In this document: positions 47,513 to 56,721 of the stretch, in pieces
Layout of the letters: every line of letters begins with the position of its first letter
How positions within the stretch are numbered: the first letter of the stretch is position 1
Source of the DNA: an uncultured Clostridia bacterium
GTDB taxonomy: Bacteria; Bacillota; Clostridia; TANB77; CAG-508
Assembly: GCA_944386415.1 (NCBI GenBank)
Contig: CALXAY010000006.1
Location: 1 to 64,000, forward strand
DNA length: 64,000 nucleotides
Direction of reading: 5' to 3'
Notes under the pieces: model-generated
What the model saw: only the letters and a program-made list of their open reading frames with translations
Database searches by the model: none
Told to the model about the DNA's origin: nothing
Made by a program: the position numbers and the translations under genes

Positions 47513-47758
47513 ATGAGTAAATTAGAAAAAGAAGTAAAGGAATTGAAAGAATTAACAAATGAAATATATTTTGTGATATATTGGAAAAAACAAATAGAGA
47601 AGATTTATTAGAAAAAATTTTCAGACAAAAATCTAGTACAGTTAATTAAAAGATTCAAAATAAATCCTAAAAAAAATAAGAAAAATAGCGGAAAAATACA
47701 AAAAATTTTAGAAACTGAAATTGAAGTACAATCATTGGAAGAAACAAATAGACTTTAA
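47513..47758 (+). pseudogene. Decayed small coiled-coil gene
   Basis: AAGGAGATAG precedes an ATG that opens MSKLEKEVKELKELTNEI and stops at codon 33. Other frames carry DILEKTNREDLLEKIF and then LVQLIKRFKINPKKNKKNSG, followed by KIQKILETEIEVQSLEETN. At least two shifts, not at CGG codons, are needed to join them. The only CGG is out of frame (AGC GGA). An ordinary pseudogene of a small helical protein; family not recognised. Confidence 0.55.
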
Positions 47759-47808
47759 GAGGAATTAGGTTTTATAAACATAGAGAATTAAAGTTTTAAT
47801 GATTAATT

Positions 47809-47839
47809 AAGATGTGTACTAATTTACACATCTTTTTTC
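47809..47839 (+). terminator. Terminator before dxs
   Basis: AAGATGTGTA, CTAATT loop, TACACATCTT, then TTTT. Confidence 0.88.
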
Positions 47840-47854
47840 TTAGAATAAGAAAAC

Positions 47855-47883
47855 TTTACCATATTTGACAAAGATGATATAAT
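47855..47883 (+). promoter_or_regulatory. Probable dxs promoter
   Basis: TATAAT at 47878-47883 with TTTACC 17 bases upstream as a weak -35 box. A TTGACA at 47865 is too close to serve. Confidence 0.5.
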
Positions 47884-47918
47884 ATAAGAACTAATGGAAA
47901 AAAGCAGGTGTAAAATAT

Positions 47919-49824
47919 ATGTTAGAAAAAGTAAATTCGATAGAAGATTTAAAGAAATTAACTATAGAAGATAAAAAAGTATTAGCCAAAGATTTAAGAG
48001 AATTTATATTAAAAATAGTATCAGAAAATGGAGGACATTTAGCTTCAAATTTAGGTGTTGTAGAACTTACAATAGCCCTTCATAGTGTATTTAATGTGCC
48101 AGAAGATAAAATAGTATGGGATGTAGGCCATCAAGCTTATGTTCATAAAATACTTACTGGAAGAAAAGATAAAATGAGTACTTTAAGAAAATTAAATGGA
48201 ATAGCAGGATTTCCAAAAACAAATGAGGAAGAAAGTGATTGTTTTAATACAGGACATAGTAGTACATCAATATCAGTAGCATTAGGAATGGCAAGAGCAA
48301 GAGATATAAAAGATGAAAATAATTCTGTAATTGCTGTAATAGGTGATGGAGCATTAACTGGAGGTATGGCACTAGAAGCATTAAATGATGCAGGATATAG
48401 CGGAACAAGAATGACAGTAATTCTTAATGATAACGAGATGAGTATATCTAAAAATATTGGCGGAATGAATATGCTTTTAAGCAAGTTAAGAACAAAAAGA
48501 ACTTATACTAAATCAAGTGTTTCAATAAAAAAAATAATAAATAAAATTCCAGTTGTAGGGAAGCCTTTTGTTAAAGTCGTACAAAGAGTAAAAAGAAGTA
48601 TAAAACAATTAATAATTCCTAAAATGTTTTTTGAAGATATTGGATTTCGTTATTTAGGTCCTGTTGATGGTCATAATATAGAAGAATTGGAAAGAATGCT
48701 TAAAATAACAAAAGAACTAGATGGACCAGTACTTTTACATGTTTTAACTAAAAAAGGAAAAGGATATGAAATAGCAGAAAATAATCCAGATAAATATCAT
48801 GCAACAAGTCCTTTTGATATAGAAACAGGAGAAGTAAAGAAAAAGAAGAAAAAAGACTATTCAAAAGTATTTGGAGATAAACTTATTGAACTTGCAAAGA
48901 ATAATAAAAATATTGTTGCAATTACAGCATCAATGAAAGATGGAACAGGTTTAAAAGAGTTTCAAAAAGAATTTCCAGATAGATTTTTTGATATAGGGAT
49001 AGCTGAACAACATGCAGTAGGATTAGCAGCAGGCATGGCAAAAGAGGGGCTAATACCATTTGTTCCAATATATTCATCATTTTATCAAAGAGCATATGAC
49101 CAAGTAATACATGATGTAGCAATTCAAAATTTACCAGTTATAATGTTAGTAGATAGAGCAGGAATTGTAGGACAAGACCGGAGAAACTCATCAAGGAGAA
49201 TTTGATATGGCATTTTTTAGGCTTGTTCCAAATCTTATAATTATGGCTCCAAAAGATTTTAAAGAATTAGAAGATATGATGGAATATGCGGTAAATTTGA
49301 AAAAGCCTGTAGTTATTAGATATCCAAGAGGAGGAGAAAGTAAAAATATAACATTTAATAAACATGATGAAATAAAACAAGGAAAAGCAGAGATACTAAA
49401 GACAGGAAAAGATGTAAGTATTATAGCAATAGGAAAGACAGTAGCAAGAGCAATAGAAGTTGCAAATAAGTTAAAAGAAAAAGAAATAAATGCAGAAGTT
49501 ATAAACGCAAGATTCTTAAAGCCATTAGATGAAGAAACAATAACTAAGTCAATTGAAAAAACAAAATTTGTAGTAACTATAGAAGATGGTACAATTATAA
49601 ACGGACTAGGAACATCTGTTAAAGAATTAATTATAGATAAAGATTTTAAAGATATAAAAATAAAATCATATGCATATCCAGATGAATTTATAAAACATGG
49701 GGAAGTAGAAGAGTTAGAAAAATTATATCACCAAGATGCAAAATCAATATATAATGATATAACAAAGCTGTTTTTTAGGACGGGGTCAAAAAACAGCAGT
49801 GAGGAAAGGAAGAAAAATGAATAA
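47919..49824 (+). CDS. dxs: 1-deoxy-D-xylulose-5-phosphate synthase, +1 recoded at CGG
   Basis: Codons 1-420 give a normal DXS: VWDVGHQAYVHKILTGRKD, the thiamine-diphosphate motif IGDGALTGGMALEALNDAGY with NDNEMSIS, and FDIGIAEQHAVGLAAGMAKE up to RAGIVGQD. Next is CGG (49179-49181) and a stop eight codons on. Skipping the C yields GETHQGEFDMAFFRLVPNL and the C-terminal transketolase domain to 49824, about 634 residues. The last residues (from LFFRTGSKNSS) come from a family-B repeat. The enzyme joins pyruvate and glyceraldehyde 3-phosphate, the first step of MEP isoprenoid synthesis. Confidence 0.95.
49768..49796. repeat. Dispersed palindromic repeat, family B, inside the dxs 3' end
   Basis: CTGTTTTTT arm, AGGACGGGGTC core, AAAAAACAG arm; inverted relative to 15881-15909 with one base different. 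It is translated as part of the dxs tail. Confidence 0.85.
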
Positions 49825-50620
49825 ACAAGACTTATTAAAAGATTATAGAAAACAAGAAGATAAGATTTGTTTATCACAAGTCTTAGATAAAATAGAATTT
49901 ATGAAGGCAAGAGAAAAAATAGAATATACAGATTTTTTAGATATGTATCAAATATCATTAGTAGAAAATTTTTTAAAGAAAATTAAATTTGAAAACTATA
50001 AATTATATGGTGGATATGAAGATGCAGAAAGAAAAATTTTAATAATATATCCTGAAAAATATAATGATAATATGTTAGAAAAAAATTATCCTAAAATATT
50101 AAAAGTTGTAAGAGTGACTTTAGGAGAAGAAGAACAAGGAAAATATTCTCATAGAAATTATTTAGGTGGAATAGTTAAATTAGGTTTAAAAAGGGAAAAA
50201 GTAGGTGATATATTGGTTGCTGATGTTGGTGCAGATATTATTGCGATGGAAGAGTTTTCTGAAATATTAAAAAAAGAATTACCATCACTTACAAGATTTG
50301 AAAATAGTAAAGTAGAGATAATAGACTTAAAAGATTTAAGAAAAAAGGAAATAAGCATAGAAGATGTAAAAATAATTGTACCATCACTTAGATTAGATAA
50401 TATAGTATCTGATCTAGCTAGAACATCAAGAAGTAAAGCCGTACAAATAATAGCACAAGAAAGAGTTTTTATAAATGGACAAAATGAAACGAAATTATCA
50501 AAACAAATAAAATTACATGATATTATTACAATAAGAGGAAAGGGAAGATTTGTAATAAAAGAATTTGACGGAACGACAAGAAGCGGAAGAACAGTAATAG
50601 TCGTTGAAAAATATGTGTGA
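49817..50620 (+). CDS. ylmH: YlmH-like RNA-binding S4-domain protein
   Basis: 267 residues from ATG 49817 (AGGAAAGGAAG upstream), overlapping the dxs end by 8 bases. The N-terminal region (EYTDFLDMYQISLVENFLKK), middle RNA-binding-like domain (RNYLGGIVKLGLKREKVGDI) and C-terminal S4 domain (SLRLDNIVSDLARTSRSKAV) match YlmH, which binds stalled ribosome-tRNA complexes in the rescue of blocked 50S subunits in Bacillus, as I recall. In an organism whose ribosomes may pause at CGG, such a rescue factor is of interest. Its stop codon lies at the start of a repeat. Confidence 0.85.
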   Translation: MNKQDLLKDYRKQEDKICLSQVLDKIEFMKAREKIEYTDFLDMYQISLVENFLKKIKFENYKLYGGYEDAERKILIIYPEKYNDNMLEKNYPKILKVVRVTLGEEEQGKYSHRNYLGGIVKLGLKREKVGDILVADVGADIIAMEEFSEILKKELPSLTRFENSKVEIIDLKDLRKKEISIEDVKIIVPSLRLDNIVSDLARTSRSKAVQIIAQERVFINGQNETKLSKQIKLHDIITIRGKGRFVIKEFDGTTRSGRTVIVVEKYV

Positions 50621-50692
50621 GAAAAATGGGGACGGGGCTTTTTGTCTCATTTTGAAGTGAGATAAAAAATCCAGTCCTTATTGTCTTATTTT
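50618..50692. repeat. Dispersed palindromic repeat, family B variant, tandem
   Basis: TGAGA and TCTCA arms around ATGGGGACGGGGCTTTTTG, followed by a second diverged half (AGTGAGATAAAAAATCCAG, TCCTTATTGTCTTA). It overlaps the ylmH stop codon and reaches the convergent mutS2 end, so it may terminate both transcripts. Confidence 0.7.
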
Positions 50693-53040
50693 AGTTCTAC
50701 AACTGTAACACCCATTTCTCCTTCACCATATGTGCCTAAACGAAAAGATTTTACATGTGGATTAGTTTTTAAGAATTTATGAACTCCTTTCATTAATTTT
50801 CCAGTTCCTTTACCATGAACTATTCTTACAGTTGTTAGTTTGAAAAGTGAAGCATCATCTAAAAATTTATCTACTACAAATATAGCTTCTTCTACATTAA
50901 GACCAATAACATTAATCTCAGATTTTATATTTTTTGCTCTTGATAAATTGGAGTACGTAGAAGTGATTTGTTTTTCTATAGTAGAATTATCATTATGTGC
51001 TTTCTCTAATTCATCAATTGATACATTAGTTTTAATCATACCAATTTGAACTTGTACTTCATTTGATTTAGAAGGTCTTGAAAGAATGGTTCCATTTTTA
51101 TTGAAATTTCTTACAAATACAGTCATATTTTTCTTTATATCATTTATATCTAATGAATTTGAAGAAGTTGTTTTTGTGTTATTTTCAATAATATGTATGT
51201 AATTTATTTTTTTATTTAATTTATTTCTAAGATTTTCAGCAGAATTTACATTTGAAAGATTATTTAATTCTTTTAATATTTTATTTGATTCTTCTTTTGC
51301 ATCTAACAAAATATTTCTTGCTTCAATTTTTGCTTTATTTATAATGTCTTTTTCTTGTTTTTGTAATTTTTCATTATCAAAAACAAGTGATTTTTCTAAA
51401 TTAGATACATTTTCTAACTTTTTATCAATTTCTTCTTTTTCTTTTTCAATTTCTGACTTTTGGTCATAAATATTTTTTAGAAGCTCTTCAAAATTTATTT
51501 GATTTTTTGACATCATGGATTTTGCTTTGTCTATAATAGAAATAGGTAATCCTAAGTTTTTACTTATTGAAAAAGCATTACTTTTACCAGGGATTCCTAC
51601 AAGTAGACGATATGTTGGTTCTAATGTATCTACATTAAATTCGACAGAAGCATTTTCAAAACCTTCTGTACTTAAAGCGTATTGTTTTAATTCTTGATAA
51701 TGTGTTGTAGCAATTGTGAGTGTTCCTAGATTATGTAAGTATTCCAAGATACTAATTGCAAGATTTGCACCTTCTATAGGGTCTGTTCCTGAACCTAATT
51801 CATCTACTAAGACAAGAGAATTTTTGCTTGCATTTTTTACTATTGATACTATATTTAGCATATGAGATGAGAATGTACTTAGAGAGTCTTGTATACTTTG
51901 ATTATCTCCTATGTCTGCGAAAATTTTATCAAATACATATATACTAGAATTTTCACTAGTAGGAATGTTTAATCCAGAGCAAGCCATTAGGGTAAGTAAG
52001 CCTACAGTTTTTAAAGAAACGGTTTTTCCACCAGTGTTTGGACCTGTAATTAAAAGTGTAGAAAAATCATTTCCAAGATTTAAAGAAATGGGAATAACTT
52101 TATTTTCATCAATTAAAGGGTGACGTGCATTTTTTAGTTCTATTTGCTTTTCTTTATTTAAGATAGGAGTTATTCCATTAATTTTTTTAGAATATTTAGC
52201 TTTTGCAAATATGAAATCAAGTTTTCCAATTAGTTCTGCATCTTGTTTTAGTTCTTCTGTATAAGGCTCAAATAAAAATGAAAGTTTTTGTAAAATTCTT
52301 TCTATTTCTAGCTCTTCATCTAATTTTAATTTATTTATATCGTTGTTCATCTCAAAAATAGAGATAGGTTCAATAAACAAAGTAGATCCAGCATTTGATA
52401 TATCGTGCACAAATCCTTTTACTTGTGATTTATATTCTTCTTTAACAGGTATAACAAATCGATCATTTCTAATTGTTATGATATTATCTTGTAAGTATTT
52501 TGAGAATTTTCCGTGTATTATATCATTTAGTTTGTTTCTAATATCTTGTTCTAGATTTTTTTGCTTTTTTCTGATAGCTTTTAGGATTATTGATGCATTA
52601 TCTTGAACTAATCCATCATCTGAAATACAATTATTTATTTTTGATATTATGTTTTTATTTGTATATAATGAATTAAACAAATCAAATAGAATTGGATAAT
52701 TAGAGCTATCTATATAGTCTTTATCAAAATAATTTTTTAATTCAAAAGCCATTTCAAAGATTTTGTTTAAATTTAAAATAGCAGGTATTGAAAGAGAAAT
52801 ACCATTTTTAAGATTCTTAATACTCAAATCTATATTTTGAAATTCATAAAAAATTGGTAAAGAATTTCTATACATTAAACTAACAGCTTCTTTAGTTTCA
52901 TTTAAATTTTTTTGGACTTCATTATAATTATTATTTGGAAGTAAATGTTTTGCAATTTCTTTTCCTTTTGTAGTTACACAAAAATTAAATAAAATTTCTA
53001 ATATTTTATCAAATTCTAATTTCTTTAAATTAATATCCAT
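50686..53040 (-). CDS. mutS2: MutS2 family ATPase/endonuclease
   Basis: 784 residues, full length. The helical clamp region (DNASIILKAIRKKQKNLEQD; RFVIPVKEEYKSQVKGFVHD) precedes Walker A TLLITGPNTGGKTVSLKTVG, Walker B SLVLVDELGSGTDPIEGANL, a long coiled coil and the C-terminal Smr nuclease (VRIVHGKGTGKLMKGVHKFL). In Bacillus MutS2 acts on collided ribosomes, splitting them, besides limiting recombination. AGGAG lies upstream of the start. The sole minus-strand gene in this region, divergent from the next gene. Confidence 0.96.
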   Translation of the reverse strand: MDINLKKLEFDKILEILFNFCVTTKGKEIAKHLLPNNNYNEVQKNLNETKEAVSLMYRNSLPIFYEFQNIDLSIKNLKNGISLSIPAILNLNKIFEMAFELKNYFDKDYIDSSNYPILFDLFNSLYTNKNIISKINNCISDDGLVQDNASIILKAIRKKQKNLEQDIRNKLNDIIHGKFSKYLQDNIITIRNDRFVIPVKEEYKSQVKGFVHDISNAGSTLFIEPISIFEMNNDINKLKLDEELEIERILQKLSFLFEPYTEELKQDAELIGKLDFIFAKAKYSKKINGITPILNKEKQIELKNARHPLIDENKVIPISLNLGNDFSTLLITGPNTGGKTVSLKTVGLLTLMACSGLNIPTSENSSIYVFDKIFADIGDNQSIQDSLSTFSSHMLNIVSIVKNASKNSLVLVDELGSGTDPIEGANLAISILEYLHNLGTLTIATTHYQELKQYALSTEGFENASVEFNVDTLEPTYRLLVGIPGKSNAFSISKNLGLPISIIDKAKSMMSKNQINFEELLKNIYDQKSEIEKEKEEIDKKLENVSNLEKSLVFDNEKLQKQEKDIINKAKIEARNILLDAKEESNKILKELNNLSNVNSAENLRNKLNKKINYIHIIENNTKTTSSNSLDINDIKKNMTVFVRNFNKNGTILSRPSKSNEVQVQIGMIKTNVSIDELEKAHNDNSTIEKQITSTYSNLSRAKNIKSEINVIGLNVEEAIFVVDKFLDDASLFKLTTVRIVHGKGTGKLMKGVHKFLKTNPHVKSFRLGTYGEGEMGVTVVELK

Positions 53041-53093
53041 TTTTAAATCTCCTAATATGTTAATTATACTAGGAAATCAAGGTTTAGTCAAAT

Positions 53094-53122
53094 TTGATTT
53101 TATGTCAACATTGTGATATAAT
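53094..53122 (+). promoter_or_regulatory. Promoter of the 53176 gene
   Basis: TTGATT, 17-base spacer, TATAAT, 54 bases before the start codon and facing away from mutS2. Confidence 0.7.
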
Positions 53123-53175
53123 ATAGATATGCAATTAGCAATGTTTTTTGGTCAATACATTGAAAGGAGAAATAA

Positions 53176-53640
53176 ATGACTAAGACAGCTGGAACGTGGA
53201 TACTAAAGGATGCAGAGAGGAAAGGTGTTTTCTGCTTTGTAAATCAGATCGGTAGGATAGATGCAGAAGAAGATACAAATATAGAACCTGAAAAAGGAGT
53301 TTTGAACATAACTATTTTTTCTGCAACACCCACAGAGGAAGCAAAGAGTAAAGAAGATCTGGTAAAGAACATAATCCAAGTTTTGATTGGATGCTTTTCT
53401 AAAGATGGAGAAGAAACAGTAGCATGGTGGAATGGAGTATCCCAGATTAAGGCTAAAATTCATATAGGAGGTCTTTTCTCAGAAGACTTTTTTACATCCT
53501 ATAACGTTCCGATTGTTGTGTTAAGAGATGCTCATGTCCCAGAAGATATTTTTAATTCTTGGTATTCTAGGTATAATAATGCCAAAGTTTTGTATAAAAT
53601 CATTTCCGATAATGAATGGGGGTTTTTGAGCATGGAATAG
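53176..53640 (+). CDS. Hypothetical protein of atypical composition
   Basis: 154 residues (GTWILKDAERKGVFCFVNQI; HIGGLFSEDFFTSYNVPIVV). It reads as a compact alpha/beta domain without membrane segments. Base and codon use is richer in G and C than its neighbours (for example GGAACGTGG, CAGATCGGTAGG, TCCCAG), which suggests recent arrival. It has its own promoter and strong terminator. No family is known to me. Confidence 0.7.
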   Translation: MTKTAGTWILKDAERKGVFCFVNQIGRIDAEEDTNIEPEKGVLNITIFSATPTEEAKSKEDLVKNIIQVLIGCFSKDGEETVAWWNGVSQIKAKIHIGGLFSEDFFTSYNVPIVVLRDAHVPEDIFNSWYSRYNNAKVLYKIISDNEWGFLSME

Positions 53641-53684
53641 CTCAATAAAAAGATTGACCAACAAAAGTTTTGACAATTGTTCAA

Positions 53685-53724
53685 AAAATGAAAAAGACCT
53701 TTAAAAAAGGTCTTTTTCATTTTT
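53685..53724 (+). terminator. Strong terminator after the 53176 gene
   Basis: AAAAATGAAAAAGACCTT and AAGGTCTTTTTCATTTTT pair perfectly over 18 bp. Confidence 0.92.
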
Positions 53725-53764
53725 GATTAGAATAAAAATTTTATAGAAATTAATTAAAAATAAA

Positions 53765-53793
53765 TTGCAAAAGATTTAAAAATGTGATATAAA
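53765..53793 (+). promoter_or_regulatory. Promoter of the prpC-prkC block
   Basis: TTGCAA, 17-base spacer, TATAAA, 32 bases before prpC. Confidence 0.65.
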
Positions 53794-53824
53794 ATAGGTA
53801 ATTAAATAGAGAAGAGGTGAATTC

Positions 53825-54559
53825 ATGATAAAGGCTTATGCAAAATCTGATGTAGGTAGAGTAAGGGAAATAAATGAAGACTCTTTTTATATATCTGATT
53901 CGCTAGATGAAGTGCAAATATACATGTTGGCTGATGGAATGGGGGGATATAAAGGTGGAGAAATTGCAAGTAAGCTTGCAATACAATCTGCTAAAAATTA
54001 TATAGAAAATAATTTTAAACTAATAGAAAAAGATAAAGATAGCATAATTCAATTGGTTGGTAGCAGTGTTGAATATGCAAATATGATAGTATATGAAAAA
54101 TCAAAAGAAAATAAAGAATTAGAAGGAATGGGTACTACTTTAGATATTTGTTTAATATATAATAATAGAGTGTTTATTGGACATGTTGGAGATAGTAGAG
54201 TATATCGAATTAGAAAAGAATTTATGAGAAAATTAACCCAAGATCACAGTTATGTCCAAAAATTAGTAAAAGATGGAACTATTACTAAAGAAGAAGCTGT
54301 GCATCATCCACAAAAGAATATGTTAATGAAAGCACTAGGTTGTAATGCTTTTGTAGAACCAGATGTTATGGTAAAAGGTTTCTTAAAAGATGATATATTA
54401 ATTATGAATTCAGACGGATTAACAAATTTAGTTTCACAAAATGATATGTTTAGGGAAGTAAAGAAGGATATAGAACAAGCACCAAAAGAATTAGTAAAGC
54501 TAGCTAATGAAAAAGGTGGATATGATAATATAACTGTAATTGTAATAAAAAACATATGA
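53825..54559 (+). CDS. prpC: PP2C-type Ser/Thr phosphatase PrpC/Stp
   Basis: 244 residues. PP2C metal motifs: VGRVREINEDSF, MLADGMGGYKGGEIAS, GMGTTLDICLI, FIGHVGDSRVYRI, IMNSDGLTNLVSQND and GGYDNITVIVI. It removes phosphates placed by PrkC on division, cell-wall and translation proteins. GAGGTGA lies upstream. It is the first gene of the conserved prpC-prkC-rsgA-rpe order of Bacillus. Confidence 0.95.
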   Translation: MIKAYAKSDVGRVREINEDSFYISDSLDEVQIYMLADGMGGYKGGEIASKLAIQSAKNYIENNFKLIEKDKDSIIQLVGSSVEYANMIVYEKSKENKELEGMGTTLDICLIYNNRVFIGHVGDSRVYRIRKEFMRKLTQDHSYVQKLVKDGTITKEEAVHHPQKNMLMKALGCNAFVEPDVMVKGFLKDDILIMNSDGLTNLVSQNDMFREVKKDIEQAPKELVKLANEKGGYDNITVIVIKNI

Positions 54560-54597
54560 CGTTCTACAAATTAAACATTATTTAAGGAGAGATAAAT

Positions 54598-56595
54598 ATG
54601 AATATAGAAGGTAAGCTATTAGGAAGTCGATATGAAATTATCGAAAAAATTGGAAATGGTGGAATGGCTACTGTATATAAAGCAACTGATAAAGTATTAA
54701 AAAGGAATGTTGCTGTAAAAATTTTAAGAGATGAATTTACAACAGATGAAGAGTTTATAAAAAGGTTTGATGTAGAAGCACAATCTGCAGCAAGACTTAC
54801 ACATCCTAATATTGTATCTATTTATGACGTAGGTGTTGAGGATAATTTACATTATATTGTAATGGAATTAATACAAGGAAAAACATTAAAAGAAATAATA
54901 CTAAAGGAAAAAGGACCACTTCCTTGGAAATGGTCAGTAAATGTAGCTATACAAATAGCTTCAGCATTAGAAACGGCTCATAGAAATAATATTATACATA
55001 GAGATATAAAACCTCATAATATTATAATAACAGAAGATGGAATTGCAAAAGTAACAGACTTTGGTATAGCAAAAGCAGTTTCAAATTCGACAATTACAGC
55101 ATTTGGAACAACAATAGGATCAGTACATTATTTCTCACCAGAGCATGCAAGAGGAGGTTTTACTGATGCAAAATCTGATTTATATTCTTTAGGTGTTGTT
55201 TTATACGAAATGGTAACTGGACAACTTCCATTTGATGCTGATACTCCAGTATCTGTAGCATTAAAACATATGCAAGAAAAGCCTGAAGAACCGATAGAAG
55301 TAAATCCTAATGTACCAGTAGCAGTAAATAAGATAATTATGAAAGCATTGCAAAAGGATACAACTTTAAGATATCAAACAGCGACAGAAATGTTAGACGA
55401 TTTAAGAAAATCATTAAAAAATCCTGATGGAGATTTTGTAGATGATTCAGAATATGATCCAACTGCGAAAACTCAAGTATTACATACAGAGATGTATAAT
55501 AATTTGAGAGGAAGTAACAATGATAACGAAAAAGATGGTAAAAAAGACGGCAAAGTTAAAGCTTTTATAAAAAAACATAAGAAATTAAGTGTATTTATAG
55601 GTTTGATTTTATTATTTGCATTAAGCTTAGGAGGAACGATACTTGCTTTAAATATAACAAATCCTCCAGAAGTTGATATACCAAAGGTAGTTGGATTGTC
55701 AAAAGAAGAAGCTCAACAAGAAGTAGAAAATGCAAAATTAGTGTTTGAAGTTTCAAGTGAAGAATACAATAAAGATGTGCCAGAAGGATATGTAATTTCA
55801 CAGAAAGCAGAATCAGATCTTGGAGATTTTACAACAACACCAGGGGATAGAAAAGTAAAACAAGGAAGTAAGATTTTAGTTATAATAAGTAAAGGACAAG
55901 AAAAAACAACAGTACCCAATGTAGAAGGTAAAGAAAGAGACGAAGCATTAAAAATGCTTGAAGATGCAAAACTAGAAGCTGAAATAATAGAAGAAACAAG
56001 TAAAACTGTAGAAGAAGGATATGTAATTAGTCAAGAAACAGAGCCTGATTCAGAAGCTTTTGCAGGAGATACTGTTAAAATCCATGTAAGTACAGGAACA
56101 GGGATAAGAGAAGTAACTGTAATTAGTGTAATTGGTCAAGATGAAGCTACAGCTAAATCTAATTTAGAAAGTTTAGGATTAAAAGTTAATGTAACATATC
56201 AAGAAGCAACATCTAATAATGGAAAAGTTACAGCACAAAGTATAGATGCAAATAAAGTTGTAGATGAAGGAACTACAATAACAATTACAGTAAATCAAGT
56301 AGCCGAGACAAAGACAATAAAAGTTAGTATAGACGTAAAGAAAATTACGGGAGGATATACAGCTTCAGAAGATGAAGAAAACACAGAAAGCAAGACTGTA
56401 AATATTACAGTAAATAATGAAAGAAGAACAGGAATAGATAAAAATAATTCAAACTATTCTGATGTAACACTTTCAGGAAAAGAAGGAGAGACAGTAACAA
56501 TAACAGTAACAATAACAGATCCAAACGAAGGAGAGATATATAGATCATCAAAAGACGTGGTATATGGAGATCAAGATACTGTAACATTTAATTAA
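54598..56595 (+). CDS. prkC: PASTA-domain Ser/Thr kinase PrkC/Stk
   Basis: 665 residues. Kinase: IGNGGMATVYKATDK glycine loop, VAVKIL, HRDIKPHNIIITEDG, VTDFGIAKA, SPEHARGG. One membrane helix (LSVFIGLILLFALSLGGTIL) at about 330-350. Outside, three PASTA repeats (VDIPKVVGLSKEEAQQEVEN; TVPNVEGKERDEALKMLEDA; EVTVISVIGQDEATAKSNLE) bind muropeptides, followed by a Thr-rich tail that may be a fourth, diverged domain. It senses peptidoglycan fragments, including at spore germination. Confidence 0.95.
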   Translation: MNIEGKLLGSRYEIIEKIGNGGMATVYKATDKVLKRNVAVKILRDEFTTDEEFIKRFDVEAQSAARLTHPNIVSIYDVGVEDNLHYIVMELIQGKTLKEIILKEKGPLPWKWSVNVAIQIASALETAHRNNIIHRDIKPHNIIITEDGIAKVTDFGIAKAVSNSTITAFGTTIGSVHYFSPEHARGGFTDAKSDLYSLGVVLYEMVTGQLPFDADTPVSVALKHMQEKPEEPIEVNPNVPVAVNKIIMKALQKDTTLRYQTATEMLDDLRKSLKNPDGDFVDDSEYDPTAKTQVLHTEMYNNLRGSNNDNEKDGKKDGKVKAFIKKHKKLSVFIGLILLFALSLGGTILALNITNPPEVDIPKVVGLSKEEAQQEVENAKLVFEVSSEEYNKDVPEGYVISQKAESDLGDFTTTPGDRKVKQGSKILVIISKGQEKTTVPNVEGKERDEALKMLEDAKLEAEIIEETSKTVEEGYVISQETEPDSEAFAGDTVKIHVSTGTGIREVTVISVIGQDEATAKSNLESLGLKVNVTYQEATSNNGKVTAQSIDANKVVDEGTTITITVNQVAETKTIKVSIDVKKITGGYTASEDEENTESKTVNITVNNERRTGIDKNNSNYSDVTLSGKEGETVTITVTITDPNEGEIYRSSKDVVYGDQDTVTFN

Positions 56596-56600
56596 TAGAT

Positions 56601-56638
56601 AAAAAAGTTCAATTAGTGTTTGCTAATTGAGCTTTTTT
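56601..56638 (+). terminator. Terminator after prkC
   Basis: AAAAAAGTTCAATTAG, TGTTTG loop, CTAATTGAGCTTTTTT. Confidence 0.9.
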
Positions 56639-56658
56639 AATATATAATAAAAAAAAAG

Positions 56659-56711
56659 ATGTGTCCCTAATTGGACAAAATGTCCAAAAGGAAACGTCCC
56701 CAATTGGACAT
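56659..56711. repeat. Dispersed palindromic repeat, family A, before rsgA
   Basis: ATGTGTCCCTAATTGGACA start, AAACGTCCCCAATTGGACAT end, with the TTGGACA-AAA-TGTCCAA hairpin inside. Almost identical to 62459-62511. It makes an open frame that runs into rsgA in phase, but the rsgA ribosome site lies just after it. Confidence 0.9.
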
Positions 56712-56721
56712 GGAGGTGTTT

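Noticed and set aside
47513..47758. Programmed frameshift gene
   Set aside because: Needs at least two shifts in different directions at unrelated sequences and has an early stop, as in ordinary decay.
56671..56721. N-terminal extension of rsgA from TTG 56671
   Set aside because: The extension is the translated repeat; a good GGAGGTG and ATG follow it. The same applies to clpP from GTG 62461, nth from 60314 and the acyltransferase from 20034.
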